Shown here: positions 10,543 through 20,464 of the stretch, piece after piece
Numbering within the stretch: the first letter of the stretch is position 1
Layout: every line of letters begins with the position of its first letter
Assembly (NCBI RefSeq): GCF_000733855.1
Contig: NZ_JPOJ01000001.1
Coordinates: forward strand, 4,326,128-4,390,127
Direction: 5' to 3'
DNA: 64,000 nucleotides
Origin: Methylomicrobium agile
GTDB lineage: Bacteria > Pseudomonadota > Gammaproteobacteria > Methylococcales > Methylomonadaceae
Program-made: the position numbers and the translations under genes
Notes under the pieces: model-generated
Database searches by the model: none
Told to the model about the DNA's origin: nothing
Seen by the model: the letters and a program-made list of their open reading frames with translations, nothing else

Positions 10543-11609
10543 ATGTATTAACCCGCTATCTGGTCAAGGAAATCCTGAAAGGCTCGCTGATTTCGATCCT
10601 GTTCCTGTTGACCCTGTTCAACCTGTTCACTTTTACCGACGAGATGAAGGATCTGGGCAAAGGCAGCTACGGGCTCAAAGAAATCGCCCTGTACCTGGCT
10701 TTGACTTCGCCGCGCGTATTCTATGAACTGGTGCCCGCCTCGGCCCTGCTCGGCAGCCTGTTCATCCTCGGCGCGATGGCCAATAACCGGGAGCTGACCG
10801 CCATGCAGGCGGCCGGCCTGTCGGTCCCCGGCATCATTCGCGGGGTGATGGCCGCCGGCGCAGTGCTGGTAATCGTTTCGATCGGCGTCGGCGAATACGT
10901 CGCGCCGGTTGCCGAACGCCAGGCACAGCTGATCAAATCGGTCGCCAAGCACGATACGGTTCAAACCCATACATTGTACGGAATCTGGCTGCGCGAAAAA
11001 AACAAGTTCATCAATGTAAGAAAAATCGAGGACAACGGCGACCTGGCCAACATCAGCATTTACGAACTGGATAACAATCGGCGCTTGCAAAGCGCCCTGC
11101 ATGCCGACCGCGCCCGTTTTTTAGGGAAGGAGCAATGGCAGCTGCAGCAAATCAGGCAGTCGGACATTTCCAAAGAAAAGATGCGGGCCGCGGCTTTCCC
11201 GGAACAGCGAATGAATTCTTCGATCGCGCCGGAGATTCTGGACATTACCGTGGTCAGCCCGGACAACCTATCGGTTCTCGAACTGGCCAGATATGTCGAT
11301 TTTCTGAAGCGAAACCATCAAAAATCCCAAGTCTTCGAACTGGCCTTGTGGAGCCGTCTGGTCAATCCCTTCGTGACTTTCGTGATGCTAATGATTTCGG
11401 CGCCTTTCGTAATCGGCGTCAGGCGCGGGATCAGCGTCGGCGCGCGGATGATCATCGGCGTGGTGATCGGATTGGGATTCAATATTATCGATAAAATCAT
11501 CGGGCATTTAGGACTCATATACGAACTGAACGCACCGCTGACCGCCCTGCTTCCGAGCCTGCTCACCTTCCTGGCGGCTTATTGGGCATTACGCCGCAGT
11601 TACGCCTGA
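10539..11609 (+). CDS. lptG: LPS export ABC transporter permease LptG
   Basis: This is the partner permease of LptF in LptB2FG. The 356-residue protein begins MNVLTRYLVKEILKGSL, has the typical first span and the early motif FTDEMKDLGKGSYGLKE, a central periplasmic domain, and ends with membrane spans (GISVGARMIIGVVIGLGFNI). The start overlaps the lptF stop as ATGA, indicating coupled translation. The lptFG pair is divergent from pepA, as in many gammaproteobacteria. Confidence 0.95.
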   Translation: MNVLTRYLVKEILKGSLISILFLLTLFNLFTFTDEMKDLGKGSYGLKEIALYLALTSPRVFYELVPASALLGSLFILGAMANNRELTAMQAAGLSVPGIIRGVMAAGAVLVIVSIGVGEYVAPVAERQAQLIKSVAKHDTVQTHTLYGIWLREKNKFINVRKIEDNGDLANISIYELDNNRRLQSALHADRARFLGKEQWQLQQIRQSDISKEKMRAAAFPEQRMNSSIAPEILDITVVSPDNLSVLELARYVDFLKRNHQKSQVFELALWSRLVNPFVTFVMLMISAPFVIGVRRGISVGARMIIGVVIGLGFNIIDKIIGHLGLIYELNAPLTALLPSLLTFLAAYWALRRSYA

Positions 11610-12227
11610 GGGTTGGCCGGTGTATCCAACCGGGAATAATCGATATATTCCGCCTTGATCCTTCGAGGCGGAGCCGTACCCTCATCCCGTCAAGGAAATA
11701 CGAGCGCTTCACACGCTTTGATTCTCCAAATTCAGCCAAGGATGTGGCTAAAAACAACCTCGGCATGCCGCCGGATGATCCCGCCGCGATGCGCGTCATC
11801 GGACACCGCGTAGGGCGACAACGGGGTAAAGGCGTGCTTTACAGTTGTAGGGTACGCTGTGCGTACCATGGGATGAAAAGGTCATAGGCGCCAACCTGAA
11901 ATATAAAATATTGAAAATAAAAGGCATTTCACCTTAAAGTTTTACTTTGATTTTCCGTTCAAAAAACCATAACATATTAAAAATTAATGATTTTTATTGG
12001 AATTTGCTAATTTTTAAGTTAGTGCCTATGGGTGAAAAGGTACGCGCAGCGTACCCTACGGCGGCTCTTTGGAGTGTGATCCAAACCGGCAAAGTGAGTA
12101 TAGGCATGCCTGTCCCATCAATAAATAATGGTAATATGCCACATCTGGACCATAAAGCCTTCCGCCAATGGCTGCCGAAGTCATGCAGGCACCTTGACTG
12201 AAAGGACCACTGAAATAACTACCGCCA
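11610..12227. other. Intergenic region holding a MITE-like element
   Basis: This 618-base gap after lptG has no credible gene. The part 11880-12000 is AT-rich in contrast to the GC-rich flanks. The central 213 bases are bounded by inverted repeats described separately. Confidence 0.6.
11847..12059. repeat. MITE-like element with GTAGGGTACGC inverted ends
   Basis: The left end (11847-11867) reads GTAGGGTACGCTG then TGCGTACC, and the right end (12039-12059) is its inverse with one mismatch over 21 bases. Each end is itself nearly palindromic. The similarity continues inward (ATAGGCGCCAACCT on one side, ATAGGCACTAACTT on the inverse of the other). The interior is AT-rich and has no gene. A compact relative lies at 42476-42540. 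Non-autonomous mobile origin is an inference. Confidence 0.6.
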
Positions 12228-12884
12228 ATGATCGTCTCGAAACCCTACACATTGCATTTGAAAATATGCCCTACGCTGGTGCTTTTATCGACGCTTGCTT
12301 TGATCGATGGATTGTTTTTTTATGAAGCCCGGATAAATGCAAACATGGAAATCGTTAAAGAAGATCATTCCCTCGAAAATGATCAGGTTATTCTGCTTTT
12401 CATTTCGGGATTGGTTTACCTGCGGACATTCTTTTACGTTCGAAAAGGCCATAAATTATTCCCGTGTGCGGGCGCTTTGCTTTGCCTCTCGTTCATTCTG
12501 CGCGAGCTCGATATTGAAAAATTTGATTTGCCGCAAGCGGTCATTCTGCTCGGGCATGGCCTGGGCCGCAATATCCTGCTGGCCGGTTTATGGCTGCTGA
12601 CAACCGCATTGTTTCTACGCAACTATAAACATTACCTGGAGATTGCCGCGTACCTTTTGAAGACCCGATCCGCCCGTTTTATGATCATCGGAGGACTTTT
12701 ACTGATTGTTGGCGATCTATTTGAAGATGGCGTTTTCGGTGTAGTTGCTTATCAGTTGTACGAAGAGCTTTCGGAACTGGACGGTTATTTTTTTATCCTG
12801 CTGGCTTCACTCAACCTGTTCTTCGACCTGGAACGCCGCGGCCGATCCGATAAAGAACTCAAAACCAACCGGCCTAGCCGTTAA
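12228..12884 (+). CDS. Unrecognised polytopic membrane protein
   Basis: I do not recognise this 218-residue protein. It has about five or six hydrophobic segments (for example TLVLLSTLALIDGLFF, VILLFISGLVYL, ILLAGLWLLTTALFL, FMIIGGLLLIVGDLF) and a charged tail rich in R, K and D. The repeated acidic element ELDIEKFDLP / ELSELDGY lies between spans. The ATG at 12228 has no clear ribosome site. It stands alone between the MITE-like element and a DUF4177 gene. Confidence 0.6.
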   Translation: MIVSKPYTLHLKICPTLVLLSTLALIDGLFFYEARINANMEIVKEDHSLENDQVILLFISGLVYLRTFFYVRKGHKLFPCAGALLCLSFILRELDIEKFDLPQAVILLGHGLGRNILLAGLWLLTTALFLRNYKHYLEIAAYLLKTRSARFMIIGGLLLIVGDLFEDGVFGVVAYQLYEELSELDGYFFILLASLNLFFDLERRGRSDKELKTNRPSR

Positions 12885-12982
12885 TCCCCTCTCCCCCCAT
12901 CTTCCTCTTTCGTGTTGAAACGTATCTCATGCCCAACCTGCTCTATAATGAACCGATATTTGAACACCCGACCGGAATCGGC

Positions 12983-13195
12983 ATGAAAGAATATAAAGTC
13001 GTGATTTATCAGGAAGGCCTGCTCGGCTCCCTGCTGCTCGGCGCATCCAAAGTCGACCCGCTCCGCTTCAGCGAATTTTTGAACGGCAATGCCAGGCAGG
13101 GCTGGAGAGTGGTCACGATGGAAAAGGATATTCGCCGCATGCTGCTCTTCTGGCGGCGGGAGGCCTATCTGGTCATCATGGAGCGAGACCTATGA
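12983..13195 (+). CDS. DUF4177-like small protein
   Basis: The 70-residue frame starting at ATG 12983 (MKEYKVVIYQEG) fits DUF4177: an N-terminal strand YKVVIY, a helix around RFSEFLNGNARQGWRVVTME and a final strand AYLVIMER. The upstream ATG at 12929 would add 18 residues that do not resemble the family. The function of DUF4177 is unknown. The stop overlaps the next gene start by 4 bases, so the pair is translationally coupled. Confidence 0.65.
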   Translation: MKEYKVVIYQEGLLGSLLLGASKVDPLRFSEFLNGNARQGWRVVTMEKDIRRMLLFWRREAYLVIMERDL

Positions 13196-13404
13196 GAACC
13201 GGCGCGATTGTCTGCCTGACCATTTTCGTCCTCTGGGTCGCCATTGCGCTGCTGCAATTATGGTTCGATCTGTTGAGCGGGGAGGTCTTCATGAAGCTGA
13301 CCATTACCGCCGCCGCGCTGTTTGCGGTCGTCCTGGGAGTGGCCCTGGTGGTGCGCGAGTACGTCGACGAGAAAAAAATGAAGGATGACGGCTATATCGA
13401 CTGA
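13192..13404 (+). CDS. Small two-span membrane protein
   Basis: This 70-residue protein has two predicted membrane spans (IVCLTIFVLWVAIALLQLW and LTITAAALFAVVLGVALVV) and a short charged C-terminus (REYVDEKKMKDDGYID). The ATG overlaps the stop of the DUF4177-like gene, which implies a functional link. It is not recognised beyond this. Confidence 0.6.
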   Translation: MRTGAIVCLTIFVLWVAIALLQLWFDLLSGEVFMKLTITAAALFAVVLGVALVVREYVDEKKMKDDGYID

Positions 13405-13647
13405 TTCGCCCCCGAAACGCCCGGCCGGCAGCCGCTCGTAGTCGGCTACGGAGTCGCGGACATTGCCTCCCGGCCTCGACTACGGCTCGCGCCGGCCTTT
13501 GCGTCAAAACACCCGATTCCCTGTTTCAATCCGTCGCCGCAAGCAGGCGTCCTGCGCACGCCAGGCGATCTCCAGCAACGGAATCGCCCCCTCTTCCAGA
13601 TTGAGGCTGCAAACGGCTTCCGGAAACTCGCAACAGTCCGTCGACGC

Positions 13648-14993
13648 TTAACGCCGCCTGCGCCGGCGCCAGACCACGAAACCGGTGCCGAGCAAGCCAA
13701 GCGGCAGCACGATCAAAAAGCCGAAGCCGATCACCGCAATGCCGGTCAAGGTCAGCTTCAGAGTCCGGTCGGGGGCGGTTTTGGCGGGAATATCGATGAA
13801 ACGGTCGTCATGGACCAGCCAATTGATCATCCGCAGCCCCATGTCCAGATTGCCGGCGTTATCGATATAGGTGTTCGCGAGAAAATCGCCGTCGCCGACC
13901 ACGATGACGCGCTGTTCGCTGCCGTTTTCCAGATTCCGCGTCAAGGCATAGGCCAACGTAATCGGCCCTTGCTTTTCGGCGCTGTCCGGATGGAAACGTA
14001 TCGTTCCGGCCAACGGTCCGGTTTCGGTCCAGGACTCGGGGCCGCTGTTCAGCAAAGGGGCGCTCTCGAAGTCGATATCGGCAGCGATGTCGAAACCGGC
14101 CGCCGCGGGATACACGGTCAGCGTCCGGAAATTGCGGGTGACCGGATGGCGGTTGTATTCGCCGACGATCACGAAGCTCGGATCGTTGATTCCGGCCAGT
14201 TTGGCCGCCTTGTCGACTATCCGGCCCGGCAAGGGATGCAGGCCGAGCAGAGGCCAGATGAAATCGAGCGTCTTGTCGCCCGGATCGGTCAGGAGCAACA
14301 GATTACCGCCGCGTTGCACGTACTGCTTGACGATCTCGGCTTCGCCGGGCAGCAGCGCAACCGAGGGCGAAGCGATCACCAGCAGCGACGAATTGTCCGG
14401 TATCGCCGGCAGCTTCGCCAGATTGACCGTTTGCGCATTGATCCTGCGCCGCCGCAGTTCCTTATTGAAACGGTTCAAATCGAAATTCGCCTCGCCGTCG
14501 GGCGAACGTTCGCCGTGTCCGGCCAGGAAAGACACCCAGCGGTCTTCCGCATGCGTCAATTGCAGCAAGGCATTGGTCAGCGCCGCTTCGTCGATGAAAT
14601 TCAGTTTTTCGCTGCGGCCCTGATATTCGACCACGACCAGCCCTTCCTCGCCGATATTCAGCGCACGGGCCTTTTGCGGATCGTTGTTCGGGTCGACGAA
14701 GTCCAGCTTCAGATCGGGCTTCAGATGGGTATAGCGGTCGACCAAATGCGCGATCTGCAGGCGTATCGGCAAACCGGTCTTGATGTAGGCGGTCACGCTG
14801 ACCTTGCCGGACATTGCCTGCAACAGCTTCCGGGTGGCCGGCGACAACGTATTCGAACGAGCCTCCGTCCAGTCGGCCTGATACGAATGGCGCGCACTCA
14901 GCCAGGCCGCGCCCCGACCGCGCACAGAAACAGCAACGTCAAAAGCCGGTTTTTCAGGCGGATTTGTCGATGCACATGGCGCGTCAATTTCAT
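13648..14993 (-). pseudogene. GldG-like ABC auxiliary protein, frameshifted near its 5' end
   Basis: The main frame (13648-14925) encodes the periplasmic GldG/ABC_transp_aux domain (PFAM-style unknown ABC system) and ends in a membrane span plus an Arg-rich tail. The natural start is the ATG at 14993, overlapping the gldF stop as ATGA: it gives MKLTRHVHRQIRLKNRLLTL then LLFLCAVG, a good N-terminal anchor, but hits a stop after codon 28. Adding one base in the C-run 14912-14915 restores GGAAWLSARHS in the main frame. This is either a real one-base deletion or a homopolymer error. The open frame from a GTG at 14925 would lack the anchor. Confidence 0.8.
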
Positions 14994-15748
14994 TTTTGCA
15001 GACGGTCGTAATCGAGGCGGCGAATGCTCAGTACGAGAAAAACGGCGGTAAACAGCAGGAAATAGGCGGCATCGGCGGTGCTGACCAGGCCGCTTTGCAG
15101 ATTCTGGAAATGGCGCAGTATCGACAGATACTCAAAGATATAAGCCCGCTGTTCGCCCATGCCGGCGGTCCAGTCCAAAATCCACAGCAAAAGCAGCAGG
15201 CCGAAGGCGGTCATCGCGGCGATTGTCGGATGACTCACGATGCAGGAAGTGTAGAGGCCGGTCGCCGCGAACGCCGCGGCCAAAAGGGCCAGCGCGAACA
15301 GGTTTGCGGCGAGCTTGCCCAGGTCCAGGTCGCCGCCGGCCAGCAGGGACAAGGGCATCAGCGCGGTCAGCACGACCATCGCCCATAACAGGCCGACCAC
15401 GCCGAAATATTTCCCGAGCACGATCTCGGCATTGGAAACCGGCGCGGACAACAGCAGCGCGATTGTCTTGTTCCGGCGCTCTTCGGTAATCAGGCGCATC
15501 GTCAACAGCGGCGTGACCAGCAAGAAGATGATCCCCGCATTGCCGAACAGCGGCGTCACCACGATATCGGTCAACCCGGGGGCATTGTCGAGTCCCGCCA
15601 GTTTCGGCTGCAGCATGTTGAACGCTTCGACCTGGGTCAGAAACAGAAAGGCCAGGATCGCCTGCAGAATCGCCAGCAGCGTCCAGGCCAAGGGCGACAG
15701 GAACAGCGATTTGAATTCGCGGGCGGCGATCGTGAATGCCATTTTCAT
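14990..15748 (-). CDS. GldF-like ABC transporter permease
   Basis: The 252-residue membrane protein has an N-terminal AAREFKSLFLSPLAWTLLAI typical of ABC-2 permeases and about six hydrophobic segments, with the amphipathic LLLSAPVSNAEIVLGKY loop. It belongs with the ATPase at 15745 and the auxiliary protein at 13648 in a GldA-GldF-GldG operon. This set is known from gliding Bacteroidota but is widespread in non-gliding Proteobacteria, where its substrate is unknown. Starts and stops overlap by 4 bases on both sides. Confidence 0.85.
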   Translation of the reverse strand: MKMAFTIAAREFKSLFLSPLAWTLLAILQAILAFLFLTQVEAFNMLQPKLAGLDNAPGLTDIVVTPLFGNAGIIFLLVTPLLTMRLITEERRNKTIALLLSAPVSNAEIVLGKYFGVVGLLWAMVVLTALMPLSLLAGGDLDLGKLAANLFALALLAAAFAATGLYTSCIVSHPTIAAMTAFGLLLLLWILDWTAGMGEQRAYIFEYLSILRHFQNLQSGLVSTADAAYFLLFTAVFLVLSIRRLDYDRLQK

Positions 15749-16680
15749 TCCGTATCTCCCTCCGCTTCCCAGGTCAACTGAATGAATACGTCTTCGAGCG
15801 ATTTTTTGACCGGCACCAGTTCCTCCAGCCCCCAGCCGGACGCCACGATCAGTTCGGCAATCTGCTTGGCCGGATTGTCGTCGACGCCGTGGTGCACGAG
15901 CAGACGGTTGCCGGCCAGAGACTCGACCGACAAGACGCCGGGCAAGGCCGACAACGCCTTCAGATCCGGCGGGATACGGGTAATCACCTCCAGCCTACAG
16001 TTGTGCATGTGCCGCTGCAAACCGGCGATCGTCTCGTGCAGGACCAGGCGGCCTTGATGGATAATCTGGACATGGGTGCAGGACTCTTCGACTTCGGTCA
16101 GGATGTGAGTCGACAAAATGATCCCGTGTTCCCGGCCAAGCTCGCGGATCAGCGCCCGGATATCGCGGATCTGCAAGGGATCGAGGCCGACCGTCGGTTC
16201 GTCCAGAACGATCACTTTCGGATTGTGCAGGATCGCCTGGGCGATGCCGGTGCGTTGCAGGAAGCCTTTCGAAAGATTACCGATCAGCCGCTCCTGCATC
16301 TCGTCCAGCCCGCAACGTTCCCGCGCCCGTTTGACTGTGTCGGGAATCGATTTTTTATCAACCCCGTGCAGTTCGGCGCAATAGGCCAAAAATTCGTTGA
16401 CCGTCAAATCCCGGTATAAAGGCGGCGTATCGGGCAGATAGCCCAGATGACGCTTGGCTTCTTTCGGGCGGTCGAGCAGGTCGACGCCGTCGATCAGGAT
16501 CTGCCCGGCGCTGGGCGCGAGGTTGCCGCAGAGCATCTGCATCGTGGTGGTCTTGCCGGCGCCATTCGGTCCCAAAAGGCCCAGCACTTCGCCCCGATGC
16601 AGCGTAAAACTGATATCGTCGACCGCGCACTGGCTTCCATAATACCGGGACAGATGATTGACCTCGACAAGAACGGTCAT
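15745..16680 (-). CDS. GldA-like ABC transporter ATP-binding protein
   Basis: This 311-residue ATPase has Walker A GPNGAGKTTT, a degenerate signature (LSKGFLQRTGIAQAI), Walker B VIVLDEPTVGLDP and the STH switch. The C-terminal ~80 residues form the accessory domain common in GldA/CcmA-like exporters. It is the first gene of the operon and is followed by the permease with a 4-base overlap. The upstream neighbour is hflD, 7 bases away, so transcription may run through. Confidence 0.9.
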   Translation of the reverse strand: MTVLVEVNHLSRYYGSQCAVDDISFTLHRGEVLGLLGPNGAGKTTTMQMLCGNLAPSAGQILIDGVDLLDRPKEAKRHLGYLPDTPPLYRDLTVNEFLAYCAELHGVDKKSIPDTVKRARERCGLDEMQERLIGNLSKGFLQRTGIAQAILHNPKVIVLDEPTVGLDPLQIRDIRALIRELGREHGIILSTHILTEVEESCTHVQIIHQGRLVLHETIAGLQRHMHNCRLEVITRIPPDLKALSALPGVLSVESLAGNRLLVHHGVDDNPAKQIAELIVASGWGLEELVPVKKSLEDVFIQLTWEAEGDTE

Positions 16681-16687
16681 TATCGGG

Positions 16688-17311
16688 TCAAACCTGCCGC
16701 AGCAGATTTTCCAGCTCTTTCTGGATTTTTTTGCGGTAAAAAATGAATTTCCAGCGGGCGCCGCCGCATTGTTTCCACAGAATCACCGAGCGGATGCCGG
16801 CCAGCAGCAGCGCTCTGATCTTGTTGACGGTATCGGGCCGCGACAGGTAGGTTTGCTCGCCGTTGACCATGATGCGGGGCTGCAGCGTACTGACCGTACT
16901 GTGATAGACTTCGCCGAGATTGGCCAGCACGTTTTCGTGCAGAAGGCCGAAATGTTCGCTCTGCGCCTGGGCCTTCTCGACGCCGACCCGGATCGCATCG
17001 AGCAAATCCTTCCGCGACGAGAGCTGGTTCTCCAGAAACACCAGGGTTGCCGCATAGCGGGCCTGTTCCGGATTGTCGACCCGGTAGCCGGTCATTTGCG
17101 ACTTCAATTGTCCGAGGCCGAGCTTCAGGCCGTTCAGCCCGCCGTAAACATCCAGCACACTTTCCGAATCGATTTTCAGCACGCTGCCGATGCTGGCGTT
17201 CAGCGCCTCCTGATCGCAGGTACCCCGCGTCGCCAATTGCTGCACCAGCGCCGCCGCCTGCGCGACCCCTGCCAATGCGATGGTTTGATTGGTTAGTGTT
17301 TTTAATTCCAT
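16688..17311 (-). CDS. hflD: High frequency lysogenization protein HflD
   Basis: HflD (DUF489) is a peripheral inner-membrane protein; in E. coli it binds lambda CII. The 207-residue sequence has the family start TNQTIALAGVAQAAALVQQLA, the central LGQLKSQM segment and the C-terminal QTYLSRPDTVNKIRALLLAGIRSVILWKQCGG. It is normally next to mnmA; mnmA is not here. It is restricted to gammaproteobacteria, which supports the taxonomic call. Confidence 0.93.
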   Translation of the reverse strand: MELKTLTNQTIALAGVAQAAALVQQLATRGTCDQEALNASIGSVLKIDSESVLDVYGGLNGLKLGLGQLKSQMTGYRVDNPEQARYAATLVFLENQLSSRKDLLDAIRVGVEKAQAQSEHFGLLHENVLANLGEVYHSTVSTLQPRIMVNGEQTYLSRPDTVNKIRALLLAGIRSVILWKQCGGARWKFIFYRKKIQKELENLLRQV

Positions 17312-17446
17312 GATTCGCGCAAAGGTGATTCACCAGGCAAAGCAAGCAGCGCCAGCTCCTCCTTACTTTGCATTTATATCATGATTATCCGGTTTCAGTC
17401 GAGTATGATATAACTTCGGGAAATTACGCATACGAGGAGAATGAAT

Positions 17447-17656
17447 ATGGCTGAATTCGTTGAATTGACAGTGACCGGAATGAAATGCGGAGGCTGCGAA
17501 GCCAACGTCAAAAGCAAACTGGGCGCGATCGACGGCGTGCTGTCGGTGACCGCGTCGAGCAAGGAAAAAAAGGTCGGCGTCGACTATGATGCCGCAAAAA
17601 CCGACCTGGCAGCGATCGAGGCGGCGATCGCCGAGGCCGGTTTTTCGGTCGAATGA
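17447..17656 (+). CDS. CopZ-like heavy-metal-binding chaperone
   Basis: A single 69-residue HMA domain with the metal motif GMKCGGCEANV and the conserved C-terminal IEAAIAEAGF. I chose the ATG at 17447 because GAGGAG lies seven bases upstream; the ATG at 17441 is too close to it. It probably binds Cu(I) and delivers it to the CopA pump encoded 33 bases downstream. No recognisable CueR operator was seen in the 129-base gap from hflD. Confidence 0.88.
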   Translation: MAEFVELTVTGMKCGGCEANVKSKLGAIDGVLSVTASSKEKKVGVDYDAAKTDLAAIEAAIAEAGFSVE

Positions 17657-17689
17657 TCCGAATCCGATGGTAATCGCCGGAGAGACCTC

Positions 17690-19921
17690 ATGAGCAAAGA
17701 AGAAACATCGAACGAACTGCGCTTGTCGATTTTAGGGATGAGCTGCGCCGGCTGCGTCAGCGTCGTCGAAAGCGCGCTGAACGGCGTGCCCGGCGTTACC
17801 GAAGTCAGCGTCAACTTTGCGGACCATTCCGCGACCGTCAAAGGCGAGACCGATCCGGAACGGTTGATCCGGGCCGTCAAGGATGCGGGCTACGAAGCGG
17901 CGGTAATGGAAGGTTTCGAAAATCCGGCGGAACAGGAAGAACAGGAGCTGGCGCGTTACCGGATACTGCTGAAAAAAGCGGCGGTCGCCGGTGGCGCCGG
18001 CGCCTTGCTGATGCTGCTGGAAATGGCGAACTGGCTGCCGGACATGGGCTCCGCCACCGGACGCTGGTTCTGGCCGGAAGTCGCGATATTGACCCTGGCG
18101 GTACTGGTCTATTCGGGCGCGCACATTTACCGGGGCGCGCTGAAGGCCCTGCTGTCCGGGCAGGCGAACATGGATACCCTGATCGCGGTCGGCACCGGCG
18201 CCGCCTGGCTCTATTCCTGCATCGTGATCGAGTATTACGGCAGCCTGCCGTCCCTGGCCAAGCACGCTTATTTCGAAGCCGCAGTCGTGATCCTGGCGTT
18301 CATCAACCTGGGTTCGGGCCTCGAAACCCGGGCGCGCGGCAAGACTTCATCCGCGATCCGCCAATTGATCGGCCTGCAGCCGCGTACGGCCCGGGTCGTT
18401 CGGAACGGCGCGGAACTCGACGTGCCGATCGAGGAAGTCGGCCTCGGCGAAACGCTCAGGGTCCGCCCCGGCGAAAAAATCGCGGTCGACGGCGTACTGA
18501 TCGAAGGCCACTCGTCCGTCGACGAATCGATGCTGACCGGCGAACCGATGCCGGCCGAAAAAATCGAAGGCTCCACGGTCGCCGCCGGTACGATCAATCA
18601 AAGCGGCAGTTTCCTGTTCAAGGCGACCCGCATCGGCCGCGATACCGCGCTCGCCCAGATCATTCACAGCGTGCGCCAGGCGCAGAACAGCAAACCGGAA
18701 ATCGCGCGGCTGGCCGACCGGGTTTCCGCCGTCTTCGTGCCGGCCGTGATCGGCCTCGCGGTCTTCACCTTTCTGGTCTGGTACGGCTTTGGCCCCGAAC
18801 CGTCCCTGGGTTATGCGTTCGTCACTTCGATGACCGTGCTGGTAATCGCCTGCCCTTGCGCGCTGGGCCTTGCCACCCCGATTTCGGTGATGGTTTCGGT
18901 CGGGAAGGCCGCGCAAACCGGCATACTGATCCGCCAAGGCGACGCCTTGCAAACAGCCGGCAAACTGACCTGCCTGGTGCTGGACAAGACCGGCACCGTC
19001 ACTCAGGGCAAGCCGAAGGTCGTGTCGATCGAAGGCGCCGGCGGTTTTTCCGAAACCGAAGTGCTGCAACTCGCGTCCAGCCTCGAAGCCGGCTCCGAGC
19101 ATCCGCTGGCGGCGGCCGTGTTGACGGCGGCGCGGGAACACGCGGTCCAACCGAAAAAAATGGCCCAATTCAAGGCGATCACCGGCCACGGCGTCGAAGC
19201 GACGCAGGACGGCCGCCGCGTCGTATTCGGCAACCGGGCGCTCCTGGAGAAGGAAGGCATCGATCTCGCAAGCCATCAGGACAACCTCGCCAGACTCAGC
19301 GCCGAAGGCAAAACGCCGATGCTGCTCGCGGTCGACCGGCAGTTCGCCGGGATCGTTGCCGTCGCCGATCCGATCAAGCCCGATTCGGCCGCCGCGGTAC
19401 AGCGGCTGCGCAACCTGGGCATCCGCGTACTGATGGTGACCGGCGACAATCCGATCACGGCCCGGGCGATCGCCCGGGAAGCCGGCATTGCCGAAGTCAG
19501 GGCGCAAGTGCTGCCGCAGGATAAGGCGGCCGTGGTCAGGGAACTGCAGGCCCAAGGCGAAACGGTCGGCATGGTCGGCGACGGCATCAACGATGCGCCG
19601 GCGCTCGCGCAGGCCGATGTCGGCCTCGCCATCGGGACCGGCACCGACGTCGCCATCGAAAGCGCGGACGTGGTGATCCTGCAAGGTTCGCTGATGAAAG
19701 TGCCGGAAGTGATCCGACTGTCGCAGCTTACCGTGGCCAATATCAAACAAAACCTGTTCGGCGCCTTTTTCTACAACACGATCAGCATTCCGGTCGCCGC
19801 CGGCCTTTTGTATCCTTTCGCCGGCATCCTGCTGAATCCGATGATCGCGGGCGCGGCGATGGCGATGTCTTCGCTGACCGTGGTCAGCAATGCCAATCGC
19901 CTGCGCTGGCAAAAACTTTGA
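17690..19921 (+). CDS. copA: Cu(I)-exporting P1B-type ATPase
   Basis: This pump exports Cu(I) from the cytoplasm. The 743-residue protein has one N-terminal HMA domain (GMSCAGC, residues 16-22), the actuator motif TGEP, the intramembrane CPC at about 388-390, the phosphorylation motif DKTGT at about 432, the SEHPLA motif and [10 protein letters not shown]. The CPC and HP signatures place it in the P1B-1 Cu+ class. GGAGAG six bases before the ATG is a good ribosome site. It forms an operon with the HMA chaperone. Confidence 0.96.
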   Translation: MSKEETSNELRLSILGMSCAGCVSVVESALNGVPGVTEVSVNFADHSATVKGETDPERLIRAVKDAGYEAAVMEGFENPAEQEEQELARYRILLKKAAVAGGAGALLMLLEMANWLPDMGSATGRWFWPEVAILTLAVLVYSGAHIYRGALKALLSGQANMDTLIAVGTGAAWLYSCIVIEYYGSLPSLAKHAYFEAAVVILAFINLGSGLETRARGKTSSAIRQLIGLQPRTARVVRNGAELDVPIEEVGLGETLRVRPGEKIAVDGVLIEGHSSVDESMLTGEPMPAEKIEGSTVAAGTINQSGSFLFKATRIGRDTALAQIIHSVRQAQNSKPEIARLADRVSAVFVPAVIGLAVFTFLVWYGFGPEPSLGYAFVTSMTVLVIACPCALGLATPISVMVSVGKAAQTGILIRQGDALQTAGKLTCLVLDKTGTVTQGKPKVVSIEGAGGFSETEVLQLASSLEAGSEHPLAAAVLTAAREHAVQPKKMAQFKAITGHGVEATQDGRRVVFGNRALLEKEGIDLASHQDNLARLSAEGKTPMLLAVDRQFAGIVAVADPIKPDSAAAVQRLRNLGIRVLMVTGDNPITARAIAREAGIAEVRAQVLPQDKAAVVRELQAQGETVGMVGDGINDAPALAQADVGLAIGTGTDVAIESADVVILQGSLMKVPEVIRLSQLTVANIKQNLFGAFFYNTISIPVAAGLLYPFAGILLNPMIAGAAMAMSSLTVVSNANRLRWQKL

Positions 19922-20032
19922 CCCCGCATTTCTTCCCCCGAGACGGGCCCGTGCGCGCAGAGCCAGGACCGTCTTCGATTCATCATCCGACGATTCCGGT
20001 GACTAGACGCTCCTGCGCAAGGACCGGCTAAA

Positions 20033-20464
20033 TTGCCCCATCGGAAAGCGATCACTTCGGCAATCGTCGGCGGCTGCCTGGGCTTGTGCCCGGTTTTCGC
20101 CGGGGCGGCGGAAATCATCGTCAACGTCTCGGTCCCGTCCGCGCATTACTCACGCGCCGATACCCGGGCAATCTTCGCGATGCATCTGAGGATCTGGCCT
20201 AACGGCGAACCGATCAAGGTCTTTACGCTAACCGACGACAACCCGGTCCATAAAGACTTCGTCAAGAACAGCCTGAACATGTTTCCGCACCAGTTCCGGC
20301 GCGTCTGGGACCGAATGATCTACTCCGGTACCGGCATCGCTCCGATCCAGCTCGACTCGGAACGGGAGATGATCGAAAAAGTCACGAACACGCCGAATGC
20401 AATCGGCTATGTCAGCAAGAAACCCGACGGCAATGCGCAAATTCGTCTGTTCGATTATCAATAG
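20033..20464 (+). CDS. Small periplasmic PBP-like (PstS-type) protein
   Basis: A 143-residue protein with a signal peptide ending GAAEIIVNVS and the short phosphate-binding-protein-like fold: TRAIFAMHLRIWPNGEPIKVFTL, then HKDFVKNSL and NAIGYVSKK. Such short PstS-like proteins are often encoded beside sensory proteins. The start is a TTG at 20033 with AAGGA nine bases upstream; no in-frame ATG precedes the signal sequence. Its 3' end overlaps the start of the barrel gene by 32 bases. A ligand-sensing role for the downstream receptor is inferred. Confidence 0.75.
   Translation: MPHRKAITSAIVGGCLGLCPVFAGAAEIIVNVSVPSAHYSRADTRAIFAMHLRIWPNGEPIKVFTLTDDNPVHKDFVKNSLNMFPHQFRRVWDRMIYSGTGIAPIQLDSEREMIEKVTNTPNAIGYVSKKPDGNAQIRLFDYQ

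Noticed and set aside
13504-13647. Coding-like stretch after the gldG stop on the minus strand
   Set aside because: It reads EFPEAVCSLNLEEG and EIAWRAQDACLRRR in the gldG frame but has no start codon, no family match and only moderate codon bias; a degenerate fragment cannot be shown.
17312-17446. CueR-type operator before the copper chaperone
   Set aside because: The expected dyad with a 19-base spacer was not found; only AT-rich sequence with a good ribosome site is present.
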